Assembly: GCA_048886645.1 (NCBI GenBank)
Contig: JBHLKN010000102.1
Span: forward strand, 1 to 5,369
Direction of reading: 5' to 3'
Source: Wukongarchaeum sp048886645
GTDB taxonomy: Archaea; Asgardarchaeota; Wukongarchaeia; Wukongarchaeales; Wukongarchaeaceae
Length of the DNA stretch: 5,369 nucleotides
Positions 1 to 5,369 of the stretch are shown one piece after another. A program made the position numbers and the translations under genes. Under the pieces are notes generated by a model. That model ran no database searches. It saw nothing but the letters and a program-made list of their open reading frames with translations, and was not told the origin of the DNA. Position 1 is the stretch's first letter. The number at the start of each line of letters is the position of its first letter.

Positions 1-627
1 ATGATAAACGAACTCATAGAATGGCTTTCTACCCGATCTGAAAAAACAGTTTTCATGTTAGGAGACATGGTTGGTAAAGAAAAAGATCTTGCCTACTTTA
101 TCAAAAGAATTGAACAGGAAACAAACCAAAAAAATTTCATCATGATCCAAGGTAACCATGATAAGTGGTGGAAATATCCACATCCCCTAATAGAAGATTC
201 AAGCTGTATCGAACTTAGCCCCTACTTCAATGGTTACTATAAAATAGCAGGCCAATTAGTGATGCTAGGCCATGGCCATGCTCCAGACAGAAATTGCCCC
301 ATCCCCCTAGATAAATACTGTCACATATTACAGAACTATCTTGAAGCCGCTAAAGATTGGAAAATCAACGTTATTAAGTCAGCGCCATGGCTTAAAGATC
401 GATGGTGTATTTTTGGCCATAACCACAGGATTTACGTAAACAAGAAGTTACGTGTTGCTTCAACAGGCTCATGGAGATACAGATACTACCTAGATCGGCT
501 TTTAAGAAGGAAGCCGGACTTTGGATACGCTCTCCTCATAAAAAGAAAAAACAATAACAACCCTCAAGATGATGAATTCTCAATATCTATTCTTGACGCA
601 CGAAAATCCATAAAACTCACCCAATAA
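1..627 (+). CDS. Calcineurin-like metallophosphoesterase, 5' end cut by window edge
   Basis: This is a metal-dependent phosphoesterase of the calcineurin-like superfamily, closest in motif layout to the small LpxH/YfcE-type enzymes; the substrate cannot be told. Visible metal-site motifs are GD at residues 21-22 (in LGDMVG), GNHD at 51-54, GHGH at 90-93 and GHNH at 139-142. A TGSW motif follows at 155-158, resembling the family's usual end of the core. The family's first motif, D-x-H, normally lies a short way before GD and is absent here, so the gene very probably begins upstream of base 1 and the ATG at base 1 is internal. The C-terminal tail is basic and Asn-rich (about 181-208). There is no signal peptide or membrane segment, so the visible part looks cytoplasmic. 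The gene ends with TAA at 625-627, followed by T-tracts. The superfamily assignment is firm; the enzyme's specific role is unknown. Confidence 0.88.
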   Translation: MINELIEWLSTRSEKTVFMLGDMVGKEKDLAYFIKRIEQETNQKNFIMIQGNHDKWWKYPHPLIEDSSCIELSPYFNGYYKIAGQLVMLGHGHAPDRNCPIPLDKYCHILQNYLEAAKDWKINVIKSAPWLKDRWCIFGHNHRIYVNKKLRVASTGSWRYRYYLDRLLRRKPDFGYALLIKRKNNNNPQDDEFSISILDARKSIKLTQ

Positions 628-669
628 ACAACTTGAACTCCTTCCTCCCAAAAAATTATCAAAGATAAA

Positions 670-709
670 TTTTTCAATATTTTTAGATCCATAACCCTTA
701 TTTTATTTG
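670..709 (+). terminator. T-tract cluster, possible archaeal terminator
   Basis: Two runs of five T (670-674 and 680-684) and a TTATTTTATTT stretch (about 698-709) lie 43-82 bases after the phosphoesterase stop. Archaeal RNA polymerase commonly terminates at oligo-T tracts without a stem-loop. No convincing hairpin is present. The surrounding DNA is AT-rich, so this could be composition alone. Confidence 0.35.
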
Positions 710-754
710 TAGATAAGATAAAATATGATAATTAATAATCGTGTTTAAGTCGGC

Positions 755-766
755 CTATAAATATAA
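755..766 (+). promoter_or_regulatory. Archaeal TATA-like box for the zinc-ribbon gene
   Basis: The stretch CTATAAATATAA sits directly after a short GC-rich patch (CGGCC) in AT-rich DNA and resembles the archaeal TATA box. Archaeal transcription usually begins about 25 bases downstream, here near 785. That would give a leader of about 40 bases before ATG 826, with room for the SD at 811-816. A second TATA-like stretch (TTTATAAAT, about 788-796) would start the transcript near the SD itself, so it fits less well. Confidence 0.5.
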
Positions 767-810
767 AAAGAAAGTTGAAGATTTTGTTTTATAAATCCCC
801 TTTCTTTTTT

Positions 811-816
811 GAGGAG
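811..816 (+). promoter_or_regulatory. Shine-Dalgarno site that decides the zinc-ribbon start
   Basis: GAGGAG lies nine bases before ATG 826. No comparable site precedes the in-frame TTG at 775, which would add 17 residues but also lies upstream of the transcription start predicted from the TATA-like box. The ATG is therefore preferred. Confidence 0.7.
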
Positions 817-825
817 ACCTGTTTT

Positions 826-1605
826 ATGGATTCTGAAAATTGTTGGAACTGCGGTAAACCTTTGGTAAAAGGAGCAAATTTTTGCAAGTTTTGCGGTTCA
901 CCTATACGCAAAACTCCAATGGGTAGGCCTGCTTTTTCCGAACCATTACTCTCAGAAGAACCGAAATATGTACCTGCTGTCTCTAAAAGTGTTGAACCTT
1001 CTCCTGTGGAGGAAGAGATACCTGAAGAGATTGAAATGATTTTGATGAACAGAGCTTTATTAAAAACTTTTGAGAAGAAAAAAAGGGAGATTCTTGACAA
1101 GATAGATGATGTTAGCGAACGGGTTAAAGTTGGATTAATGCCTGCAGAAGAGGCCAAAAAGAAAATTGAAGATTTAAAAGAACAAGTGGTTAAGCTTAAC
1201 TTAGAGAGGAAGAAAGCAGAAGAAGGTGAAACAACCCTACCTGTTGAAGCAATGATAGCCGAGATTAATGATCTAAGGGAGAAAATCTCTAAATTAGAAG
1301 ATATTCATAAAAAAGGAAAGACTAGTGAAAAAACATACGAAAAAGTTAAGGAAGAATTTGAAGAAAAGCTCCAAGATCTTGAGGAAAAATATGCTAAAGA
1401 AAAAATGCAATTAGATATCTGGATCACAAAATTAAAAACGAAAGAACAAACCCTTAAAGAAGAACTTGAAACCCTATACGTGAAAAAAGAAATTGGCGAA
1501 GTTCAAGAAGAAGAATATAAAGAGAAACTTAATGAAATAACAGATGAGATAGAGAAAACCCAATCCATGCTCCAAGAGCTTAAATCAATAATATCAAAGA
1601 TCTAA
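826..1605 (+). CDS. Zinc-ribbon protein with long coiled-coil region, function unknown
   Basis: The protein is 259 residues from ATG 826. An N-terminal zinc ribbon has four cysteines at 6, 9, 20 and 23 (CWNC and CKFCG, C-x2-C-x10-C-x2-C), as in the short zinc-ribbon modules common at archaeal protein termini. A Pro/Ser/Glu-rich linker follows (about 28-68). From about 70 to the end it is almost entirely charged, heptad-like helix rich in E and K. Three turn motifs break the helix with regular spacing, beginning at G103 (GLMPAEEA), G164 (GKTSEKTY) and G224 (GEVQEEEY). This suggests three repeats of about 60 residues, probably folding as helical hairpins. There is no membrane segment or signal peptide, so it is probably cytoplasmic. 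The zinc ribbon may bind a protein or nucleic acid and the helices may mediate oligomerisation; both are inference. An in-frame TTG at 775 is a less likely start. The stop overlaps the convergent TPR gene by 12 bp. I do not recognise a named family. Confidence 0.82.
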   Translation: MDSENCWNCGKPLVKGANFCKFCGSPIRKTPMGRPAFSEPLLSEEPKYVPAVSKSVEPSPVEEEIPEEIEMILMNRALLKTFEKKKREILDKIDDVSERVKVGLMPAEEAKKKIEDLKEQVVKLNLERKKAEEGETTLPVEAMIAEINDLREKISKLEDIHKKGKTSEKTYEKVKEEFEEKLQDLEEKYAKEKMQLDIWITKLKTKEQTLKEELETLYVKKEIGEVQEEEYKEKLNEITDEIEKTQSMLQELKSIISKI

Positions 1606-2370
1606 AGATTTTAAAATACTCCTCTTGAGATCAGCGAGCTCGGGCTCTATTTCAAAAGCTTTATCAAAACATTTTGAAGCTTCCCCATTCCTACCAAGTC
1701 TATCAAGAAACAAACCCTTGATAAGCCAAATCCCCACATCTTCCGAATCTACTTCTAAGGCCTTATCAAAACATTTTAAGCCTTCCTCAATCTTACCAAT
1801 ATCTATAAGTGCCATACCTTTATCAATCCAAGCCCATGCGTTTTCTGGGTTTATCTCCAAAGCTTTATTATAGCACTCAAGTTCATCCTTTTTTCTACCC
1901 AGCCTCTTGAAAACCAAACTCTTGATAAGCCAAATCTCCTCGTTTTCTGGGTTTATCTCCAAAGCTTCTTCAAAAAATTTTAAAGATTCCTCAAACTTTT
2001 CAACGTTCACAAGAGTCGCGCCCTTGCCATACCAAGCTTCGTCGTTTTCTGGGTTTATCTCCAAAGCTTTATCATAGCAAACAAAAGCCTCCTCAACAAT
2101 ACCAAGCCTTCCAAGAGCTGCGCCCTTGCCATACCAAGCTTCGTCGTTTTCTGGGTTTATCTCCAAAGCTTCTTCAAAAAATTTTAAAGATTCCTCAACC
2201 TTCCCCAGGTTCACAAGAACCGCTCCCTTGCCATACCAAGCTTCGTCGTTTTCTGGGTTTATCTCCAAAGCTTTATCATAACATTTTAAAGCTTCCTCAA
2301 AGTCCCCAGTTGCTCCAAAAAGTCTGCCTTTTTCACACCAAGATTCTTCATTATTAAGATTTATTTTCAA
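1594..2370 (-). CDS. Seven-repeat TPR protein
   Basis: The 258-residue protein is made almost wholly of tetratricopeptide repeats of exactly 34 residues. Boundaries are about 1-37, 38-71, 72-105, 106-139, 140-173, 174-207 and 208-241, with a 17-residue C-terminal cap. Repeats 2-4 share the NPENDEAWYGKG opening, and most end in KALEI or EALEI. TPR arrays form a right-handed superhelix that holds peptides or partner proteins. No catalytic domain, signal peptide or membrane segment is present, so a cytoplasmic scaffold or adaptor role is likely, with partner unknown. The protein is strongly acidic. The start is TTG (2368-2370): the only upstream in-frame alternative before a TAA stop is a rare ATT, and no ATG precedes the first repeat. 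Alternate repeats resemble each other more than neighbours do (see the repeat entry). It converges on the zinc-ribbon gene with a 12 bp stop-to-stop overlap, so the two are not co-transcribed. Confidence 0.87.
   Translation of the reverse strand: MKINLNNEESWCEKGRLFGATGDFEEALKCYDKALEINPENDEAWYGKGAVLVNLGKVEESLKFFEEALEINPENDEAWYGKGAALGRLGIVEEAFVCYDKALEINPENDEAWYGKGATLVNVEKFEESLKFFEEALEINPENEEIWLIKSLVFKRLGRKKDELECYNKALEINPENAWAWIDKGMALIDIGKIEEGLKCFDKALEVDSEDVGIWLIKGLFLDRLGRNGEASKCFDKAFEIEPELADLKRSILKSLDL
1841..2280 (-). repeat. 102-bp tandem repeats with a 204-bp higher-order unit inside the TPR gene
   Basis: A 25-base block encoding the end of one TPR and the start of the next is identical in five copies, at 1841, 1943, 2045, 2147 and 2249, exactly 102 bases apart. 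A stronger period of 204 bases is superimposed: 1940-1994 matches 2144-2198 without a difference, and 2021-2076 matches 2225-2280 without a difference. By my count 1940-2076 and 2144-2280 differ at 8 of 137 positions. Identity at silent positions points to recent duplication or gene conversion of two-TPR units. Confidence 0.9.
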
Positions 2371-2377
2371 TGGTTTT

Positions 2378-2385
2378 TCACTTCT
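2378..2385 (-). promoter_or_regulatory. Weak Shine-Dalgarno-like site for the TPR gene
   Basis: On the minus strand this reads AGAAGTGA, matching the archaeal SD GGAGGTGA at six of eight positions, with seven bases before the TTG start. It supports TTG 2370 as the start but is not strong. Confidence 0.4.
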
Positions 2386-2459
2386 CTTTACAGGAGAAAT
2401 GTTTTGATCTTTTTAGGAAAATTAGTTTTTTAGTTTTGGTATTTTGCTCATATTAATAG

Positions 2460-2469
2460 TATTTTTAAG
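2460..2469 (-). promoter_or_regulatory. Possible TATA-like box for the TPR gene
   Basis: On the minus strand this reads CTTAAAAATA. A start about 25 bases downstream would give a leader of about 65-70 bases before the TTG codon. The region is AT-rich, so chance occurrence is likely enough to keep this tentative. Confidence 0.25.
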
Positions 2470-2608
2470 TCTTATATTACGTACATATTGAGAGTTTTAT
2501 TATTTGTTATTTTTTGTAGATATTTGTTCTTTATAGCCGATTTTGCTTGGAATGTATTTTTGGTTTTGGTTATGTTTTTGTTTTAATCTCCTGTTAGGTT
2601 TTATTGAT

Positions 2609-2639
2609 GTATTTAAAAAAGCAAAAAGTTTAATTTTAT
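2609..2639 (+). promoter_or_regulatory. Candidate promoter of the glycosyltransferase operon
   Basis: Two TATA-like elements precede GTG 2661. GTATTTAAAAAA (about 2609-2620) would place a transcript start near 2640 with a 20-base leader that has no SD. TTTAATTTTAT (about 2629-2639) lies about 26 bases before the GTG and would give a leaderless mRNA. Which is used cannot be told from sequence. Confidence 0.35.
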
Positions 2640-2660
2640 AGTTATTATAATTCCTGCTTT

Positions 2661-3932
2661 GTGAGAACCAATACGAAAAATTTAGATAATAGGTTTTTTC
2701 GACTTTGGTCTAGATTTGAGTTTCGTCTTGCTTTTTTTTGTTTTTTAGCTCATATTCTTTTCATCGTTTTTGACGCTCTATTTTTAGCTGATTTCTCTAA
2801 AGGTTTCCGAGCAACAGATTATGATGCTTGGTCCGATAGGACAGACACTATTCTTGAGGGGGGTGTGTTGTATCGCGACACTGTTCTCCCTTGTAGAAGT
2901 CCTCCCCTTGCAAGTTATTTTTTGTTACCTCCTGTAGTTTTAGGCGGTGGGTACATAACTGCCTTTGAAATCTATTTCTCCCTAATTAACGTTGTGGCTT
3001 CAGTCATGATCTATAAAACACTCTTAAATCGTGGAGAGAGTTTTGCTAAAAACTGTTCAATATTTTATGCTTTTAACCCGCTTGTAATCATCACCTCCAC
3101 CGTTAGGGTTCAGGATGAATGTATAGTCGCCCTACTTTTCATTCTTATAACTTTCTTCATGATGCGTGGAAGATATTACGTAGCAGCAACTTTTCTAGGT
3201 TTAGGTATCATGACTAAACCCGTAATCGTTCTCGTATTTCCCCTATTAATTTTTGCTGAAGGGGATATTAGAGAAAAGATATTTAGGGGAGTAATAAGCA
3301 TTGGAATCGCATTAATGGTTCTTTTTCCTTTCTACCTTTTTGCAGGAGAGGAGGTTTTTAAAGTGTTCCGAGGATATTCGAAGGCAGAGGGAACAGGGCT
3401 TTTAGCCTTACTTACAAACACCCACGATTACTCCATACCCGTTACCCCCTTTACCATCCTCTTTATAATAACGTATCTTCTCGCTTCTTATTATGTTATA
3501 AAGAAGAAATTTAACCACTGGTTTGCAATTACTCTAATACTTTCCGTTTTTTTCATTACTTTCATAAAAATCCATGCCTCATACTACTTATACTTAATAA
3601 TTTATGCTTCTCCCTTTGTATTAATTAATAAGAGGCTTCTAAACGAACTTTTACTCATACTTCCTCCCACTTTAATGTTCCTTCACAGGGCTAAATCCGA
3701 CTATTACGAAGGAAACCTCCCCTATTTATTTGGTGGAATTTTAGCATGGATAATAGTAACAATGATAGTCATCCACTTATTGGTGATCATTCTAAAATCC
3801 CAAAATAGCCTCGCTATTTCTCCCTTCGAAAGAATAAATAAGCAAGAAAATTTAACTCATATACTTGATAAAAAGACCTTTATTTTAGCTCATATAGTCC
3901 TCTCGTTCTCTCTTGTGCTACTGTATTTTTGA
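2661..3932 (+). CDS. Polytopic GT-C-type membrane glycosyltransferase, first of pair
   Basis: This 423-residue integral membrane protein probably transfers a sugar from a polyprenyl-phosphate donor on the outer membrane face. A first membrane helix at about 23-43 is followed by an outside loop with an acidic pair at D53/D55 (TDYDAW), then LEGGVLYRD (65-73) and SPPL (80-83). This layout is typical of the GT-C fold (ArnT/PMT_2 and GT87/DUF2029-like enzymes), where an Asp in the first loop is catalytic. Further markers are VQDECIVALL (150-159), MTKP (184-187) after a helical pair, and IHASYYLYLIIYASPF (304-319), resembling the late H-x-x-Y motif of this class. I count about 11-12 membrane helices. 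The start is GTG 2661, the only usable start after the in-frame TAA at 2631; no SD is visible. Its stop is 18 bases before the next gene, a paralogue. Family class is well supported; sugar and acceptor are unknown. Confidence 0.82.
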   Translation: MRTNTKNLDNRFFRLWSRFEFRLAFFCFLAHILFIVFDALFLADFSKGFRATDYDAWSDRTDTILEGGVLYRDTVLPCRSPPLASYFLLPPVVLGGGYITAFEIYFSLINVVASVMIYKTLLNRGESFAKNCSIFYAFNPLVIITSTVRVQDECIVALLFILITFFMMRGRYYVAATFLGLGIMTKPVIVLVFPLLIFAEGDIREKIFRGVISIGIALMVLFPFYLFAGEEVFKVFRGYSKAEGTGLLALLTNTHDYSIPVTPFTILFIITYLLASYYVIKKKFNHWFAITLILSVFFITFIKIHASYYLYLIIYASPFVLINKRLLNELLLILPPTLMFLHRAKSDYYEGNLPYLFGGILAWIIVTMIVIHLLVIILKSQNSLAISPFERINKQENLTHILDKKTFILAHIVLSFSLVLLYF

Positions 3933-3934
3933 TT

Positions 3935-3942
3935 GAGGGGTG
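3935..3942 (+). promoter_or_regulatory. Strong Shine-Dalgarno site for the second glycosyltransferase
   Basis: GAGGGGTG lies eight bases before ATG 3951 and just after the TGA stop of the upstream gene. It overlaps the in-frame TTG at 3933, so that TTG cannot be the start served by this site; ATG 3951 is preferred. Confidence 0.8.
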
Positions 3943-3950
3943 TTTTATCG

Positions 3951-5150
3951 ATGGAAAACCAAGGAAAAGTTAAAAGAGGTTTTATACAGAACTTTTTTTC
4001 TTCTCCTTGGTTTTTTCTCTTGATTATTCTCGCTTTAGCTTTGCTTATCCGGCTTATAGTAATTTTTTTCTATGGGGGCGAATCTTATAGAGGTGATGCG
4101 GTACTTTATAAAGAAAGGGCAGACAACCTCCTAGAAGGCAAGGTTCCTTACCGTGATTTTATTGATCCAAAACCCCCCATGCTAATCCTCACAATAGCAT
4201 CCTGGTTTTTTATAACGGATAGTTCTTCTGTGTTGTCGATCAAGATACTTTTCTCTTTATTCGACCTTATCTGCATAGTTATCGGATATTTTTATCTTAA
4301 AGAAAGAGCACCAAACAAGCTTTTTTTGCTTATTTTTCTTTTAATGATTGCTTTAAACCCTATTATATTTGCTAACTCAGCATACTACGGTCGCCATTAC
4401 ATAATACCAGCAACCCTACTCATGATCTCCTTATTCACCCTTAAAAATGGGCAAGAAATAAAAAGCGCTATCACTATGGGCATAGCTATTATGTATACCT
4501 ACTTTTCAGCCCTTTTTCTACCACCATTTCTTCTTCATATAAAATCAAAAAAATCACTAGCAAAATATATGATAATCACGATAATAACTGCTCTAATAAT
4601 CCTCTCTCCCTTTATTTATCTGGCAGGCGAAAAATATTTTGATGATACCGTTTTCGAACACACAGAAATAGGTGCAAGAGGCTTTAGCGTTTGGAAAGTA
4701 ATAAGCGAAATTTCAGGGGATACATCTTTAGAATACGACCTCCCCTTCATCATTCAAGCAATATTTCTCACCATTATAACAGCTTTATTCATATTCTCCT
4801 GTAAATTTTCTTTAAAGAAAAGGGGAATGTTTTGCCTTGAAGTTTTTGCAATCACATTTTATCTTACATTCATTCTTTTGAATAAACACGTACTTCTGCA
4901 ATACTTTGTTATACCTGCTGTCTTTTTACCTCTCTCCTCATCCTTACTAAAAACAGGTAAAAAACCTCTCATAATACACATGATCACCTTTTATGTTGCT
5001 AGTTGGGCGATATTCCTTGTTTACAGGCTGGAATATGAATACTTTAAAGACTTTCCCCTCTTTGCTTTAGGCGTGGCTATAATTTATTTATCAGCCCTTA
5101 TACCCCTTATATTTTTACTATTTTTGAAAGAATTAGAGGGTCAGAAATAA
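3951..5150 (+). CDS. Polytopic GT-C-type membrane glycosyltransferase, second of pair
   Basis: This is a 399-residue paralogue of the preceding gene product. The first membrane helix (about 21-41) leads into an outside loop with GDAVLY (48-53, likely key D49), LLEGKVPYRDF (60-70) and DPKPPM (72-77). The KPP motif matches ArnT/PMT_2-type GT-C enzymes. A later SPFIYLAGEKYF segment (219-230) lines up with FPFYLFAGEEVF in the first enzyme, and NKHVLLQYFVIPAVF (311-325) occupies the place of the late H-x-x-x-Y/Q-Y motif. About 11 membrane helices are visible, with a short basic C-terminal end (KELEGQK). It probably acts outside the membrane on lipid-linked sugar donors. With 18 bases after the previous stop and a strong SD, it is very probably co-transcribed with its neighbour. 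The paralogues are diverged, so different linkages or sugars are likely (inference). Confidence 0.83.
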   Translation: MENQGKVKRGFIQNFFSSPWFFLLIILALALLIRLIVIFFYGGESYRGDAVLYKERADNLLEGKVPYRDFIDPKPPMLILTIASWFFITDSSSVLSIKILFSLFDLICIVIGYFYLKERAPNKLFLLIFLLMIALNPIIFANSAYYGRHYIIPATLLMISLFTLKNGQEIKSAITMGIAIMYTYFSALFLPPFLLHIKSKKSLAKYMIITIITALIILSPFIYLAGEKYFDDTVFEHTEIGARGFSVWKVISEISGDTSLEYDLPFIIQAIFLTIITALFIFSCKFSLKKRGMFCLEVFAITFYLTFILLNKHVLLQYFVIPAVFLPLSSSLLKTGKKPLIIHMITFYVASWAIFLVYRLEYEYFKDFPLFALGVAIIYLSALIPLIFLLFLKELEGQK

Positions 5151-5174
5151 CAATCCACAAATCTGAGCTAAAGG

Positions 5175-5187
5175 AGATAAATTTAAG
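5175..5187 (+). promoter_or_regulatory. Possible TATA-like element before the third glycan-locus gene
   Basis: GATAAATTTAAGA lies in the 85-base gap after the second glycosyltransferase. A start about 25 bases on, near 5210, would leave a short leader containing the SD at 5227-5231. No terminator is visible after 5150, so read-through from the operon is equally possible. Confidence 0.25.
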
Positions 5188-5226
5188 ACTTGTGTTAAAC
5201 TAATTACTCCAAATGACTGGTAGATT

Positions 5227-5231
5227 GGAGG
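5227..5231 (+). promoter_or_regulatory. Shine-Dalgarno site for the gene at the right edge
   Basis: GGAGG is followed by four bases (CTAT) and then ATG 5236. The spacing is slightly short but usual for archaea, and it supports a real gene start there. Confidence 0.65.
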
Positions 5232-5235
5232 CTAT

Positions 5236-5369
5236 ATGGCGAAATTGCAAGAAATATCAGAAGAAACAACTATAGTCCACAAGAAACTTGGTTTTTCAAC
5301 TTTTTTGAGCAGTTTTAAAAAAGCGTTTAAGATACATAGATACTTTATCATTGTTTTTTTGGTAGGTTT
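5236..5369 (+). CDS. Start of a probable membrane protein, 3' end cut by window edge
   Basis: This frame is open from ATG 5236 to the window end (44 codons plus two bases). It begins MAKLQEISEE, continues with a basic amphipathic stretch (FSSFKKAFKIHRY-like, around residues 22-36, with KK, K, H and R), and enters a hydrophobic segment, YFIIVFLVGF, at the edge. A cytoplasmic N-terminus followed by a first membrane helix is how both upstream glycosyltransferases begin, so a third GT-C enzyme is a reasonable guess, though a flippase or other membrane protein of a glycan locus would look the same here. The SD at 5227-5231 supports the start. It lies 85 bases after the previous stop on the same strand. 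Confidence 0.6.
   Translation, partial: MAKLQEISEETTIVHKKLGFSTFLSSFKKAFKIHRYFIIVFLVG

Larger units (their letters stand above)
2371..2660. other. Divergent intergenic region, T-rich on the + strand, no gene seen
   Basis: This gap separates the TPR gene from the divergent glycosyltransferase operon. The + strand is strongly T-rich from about 2400 to 2610. It should carry both promoters: candidate TATA-like stretches are listed separately at about 2460-2469 (minus) and 2609-2639 (plus). A short odd palindrome TAAGTCTTA lies at 2466-2474. The only small reading frame of note (2552-2641, 29 residues rich in F, W and L) has no proper SD and reflects the T-rich composition. I see no RNA gene. Confidence 0.6.

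Noticed and set aside
789..1157. Minus-strand frame of 122 residues opposite the zinc-ribbon gene
   Set aside because: It is a shadow of the coding strand: low-complexity Ser/Leu-rich product and no recognisable motif, while the opposite strand has a clear zinc ribbon and an SD-led start.
1625..1873. Plus-strand frame of 82 residues opposite the TPR gene
   Set aside because: Its SKALSKHF-type repeats are simply the antisense of the TPR repeats; no SD or independent evidence.
1841..2273. Regularly spaced identical 25-base blocks, considered as a CRISPR array
   Set aside because: The period is exactly 102 bases (34 codons), the blocks are in frame, and the intervening sequences are related TPR coding sequence rather than unique spacers.
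775..2370. Zinc-ribbon and TPR pair as a new defence or two-gene operon system
   Set aside because: The genes are convergent, so they are not one operon, and neither shows a nuclease, toxin, kinase or other effector domain.
2466..2474. Short palindrome TAAGTCTTA as an operator
   Set aside because: Only four-base arms in AT-rich DNA; related TTTAAG strings also occur near 743 and 5182 and are best explained by TATA-like composition.
2552..2641. Small frame of 29 residues (MYFWFWLCFC start) between the divergent genes
   Set aside because: It looks like a small membrane peptide, but the T-rich DNA alone would yield F, W, L and C codons, and there is no properly spaced SD.

Overview
The window looks archaeal. 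It is AT-rich, with frequent AGA/AGG arginine and ATA isoleucine codons. Start codons are mixed (ATG, GTG, TTG). Some starts carry purine-rich Shine-Dalgarno (SD) sites of the GGAG/GAGGGGTG type, and TATA-box-like elements lie roughly 60-95 bases or less ahead of several genes. The protein types also fit archaea: a zinc ribbon joined to a long coiled coil, TPR repeats with the NPENDEAWYGKG signature, and GT-C membrane glycosyltransferases. Lineage cannot be fixed from this sequence; an uncultivated Thermoproteota/Bathyarchaeia-like or Euryarchaeota-like genome is only a guess.

Layout, left to right. (1) The C-terminal part of a calcineurin-like metallophosphoesterase enters from the left edge (1-627, +). 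(2) A roughly 200-base gap holds T-tracts and a TATA-like promoter. (3) A zinc-ribbon/coiled-coil protein is best started at ATG 826 (826-1605, +). (4) A seven-repeat TPR protein runs toward it on the other strand (1594-2370, -); the two stop codons overlap by 12 bp. (5) A T-rich divergent promoter region spans about 290 bases. (6) Two adjacent multi-pass GT-C-type glycosyltransferases (2661-3932 and 3951-5150, +) are only 18 bases apart. (7) A third gene with an N-terminal membrane segment starts at 5236 and runs off the right edge.

The right half therefore looks like part of a locus for building a surface glycan: paralogous polytopic enzymes that would transfer sugars from lipid-phosphate donors on the outer face of the membrane. 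The middle pair (zinc ribbon/coiled coil and TPR) look like protein-interaction scaffolds of unknown role. Being convergent, they are not an operon.

The most distinctive signals are a two-TPR (204 bp) duplication with about 94% DNA identity inside the TPR gene, and a three-fold repeat of about 60 residues in the coiled-coil protein. I see no RNA genes, CRISPR arrays, insertion sequences or defence system.
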